From: an uncultured Collinsella sp.
Lineage (GTDB): Bacteria; Actinomycetota; Coriobacteriia; Coriobacteriales; Coriobacteriaceae
DNA length: 6,607 nt
NCBI GenBank assembly: GCA_900542555.1
Contig: UQNU01000077.1
Coordinates: 1 to 6,607 of the forward strand
Direction of reading: 5' to 3'
The notes below the pieces were generated by a model. It was not told where the DNA came from, did no database searches, and worked only from the letters and a program-made list of their open reading frames with translations. Shown here piece by piece: positions 6,445 through 6,607 of this stretch (the stretch's first letter is position 1; each line of letters starts with the position of its first letter). Position numbers and translations under genes: made by a program.

Positions 6445-6478
6445 TATCTACGCAGGTAGCATTTCAGAGCAGGGGCTT

Positions 6479-6592
6479 TTAAGCACGTACTGTCTGGGCG
6501 ATGCCGGCCTTGGCGTTTGTGCGTTTGCCGGCGAGTTCGCAAAAAATCGCGCCGCCGATGATAAGCGCGGCGCCCATCAGGCGGACCGGTGT
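6479..6592 (-). CDS. Partial C-terminus of a probable EamA/DMT-family transporter
   Basis: Reading the minus strand inward from the edge gives 37 in-frame codons ending in TAA (6479-6481). They begin TPVRLMGAALIIGGAIF and continue CELAGKRTNAKAG before a short polar tail. One hydrophobic helix with the R-x-x-GAALIIGG pattern followed by an acidic residue and a basic tail is typical of the last transmembrane segment of EamA/drug-metabolite transporters. The N-terminal part lies beyond the window. The reading frame stays open into the adapter bases (6593-6607), which are not genomic. The gene points the same way as kup, with about 140 bases between them. Identification rests on a single helix, so another membrane protein is possible. 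Confidence 0.5.
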   Translation of the reverse strand, partial: TPVRLMGAALIIGGAIFCELAGKRTNAKAGIAQTVRA

Positions 6593-6607
6593 CTGTCTCT
6601 TATACAC
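6593..6607. other. Nextera/Tn5 mosaic-end adapter remnant
   Basis: The final 15 bases, CTGTCTCTTATACAC, are the first 15 bases of the 19-bp Tn5 mosaic end used in tagmentation libraries. They sit exactly at the window end. This is best explained as untrimmed adapter at a contig edge, not genomic sequence. Confidence 0.93.

Noticed and set aside
6340..6478. c-di-AMP (ydaO-type) riboswitch upstream of kup
   Set aside because: Such elements control potassium transporters, but I could not find the conserved G-rich core segments here; only the palindrome stands out.

Overview
The window reads as chromosomal sequence from a high-GC gut actinobacterium, most likely Coriobacteriia and probably Collinsella. 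This rests on G/C-rich third codon positions, strong GGAGG-type ribosome sites, and the sequence style of the bile salt hydrolase and potassium transporter. It is recognition from memory, not a database match. The last 15 bases are the Nextera/Tn5 mosaic-end sequence, so real genomic sequence stops near 6592 and the window ends at an assembly edge.

Layout: 1-141 holds no recognisable gene, only a possible 17-codon ORF. A long hairpin terminator (142-189) separates it from a minus-strand alpha/beta-hydrolase esterase (185-850, TTG start). Next comes a minus-strand NCS2 purine permease (988-2298) with its own terminator at 926-960. The 2299-2491 gap is a divergent promoter region leading to a short peptide-deformylase-like gene on the plus strand (2492-2911), closed by a strong terminator. 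A choloylglycine (bile salt) hydrolase follows on the plus strand (3043-4008). It converges on a minus-strand Kup potassium transporter (4090-6321) with a hairpin between them. Upstream of kup is a 24-bp near-perfect palindrome (6421-6444), and then the 3' end of a minus-strand gene that resembles the last helix of an EamA/DMT transporter (6479-6592).

Almost every gene has its own terminator, so this is a string of single-gene units rather than one operon. The common theme is housekeeping and life in the gut: purine salvage, potassium uptake, bile-acid deconjugation and a small cytosolic esterase. The most unusual item is the deformylase-like protein. It keeps the three metal ligands (Cys, His, His) but has Met where the catalytic Glu of the HExxH motif should be. 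I see no phage, CRISPR, transposase or clear new multi-gene system here.
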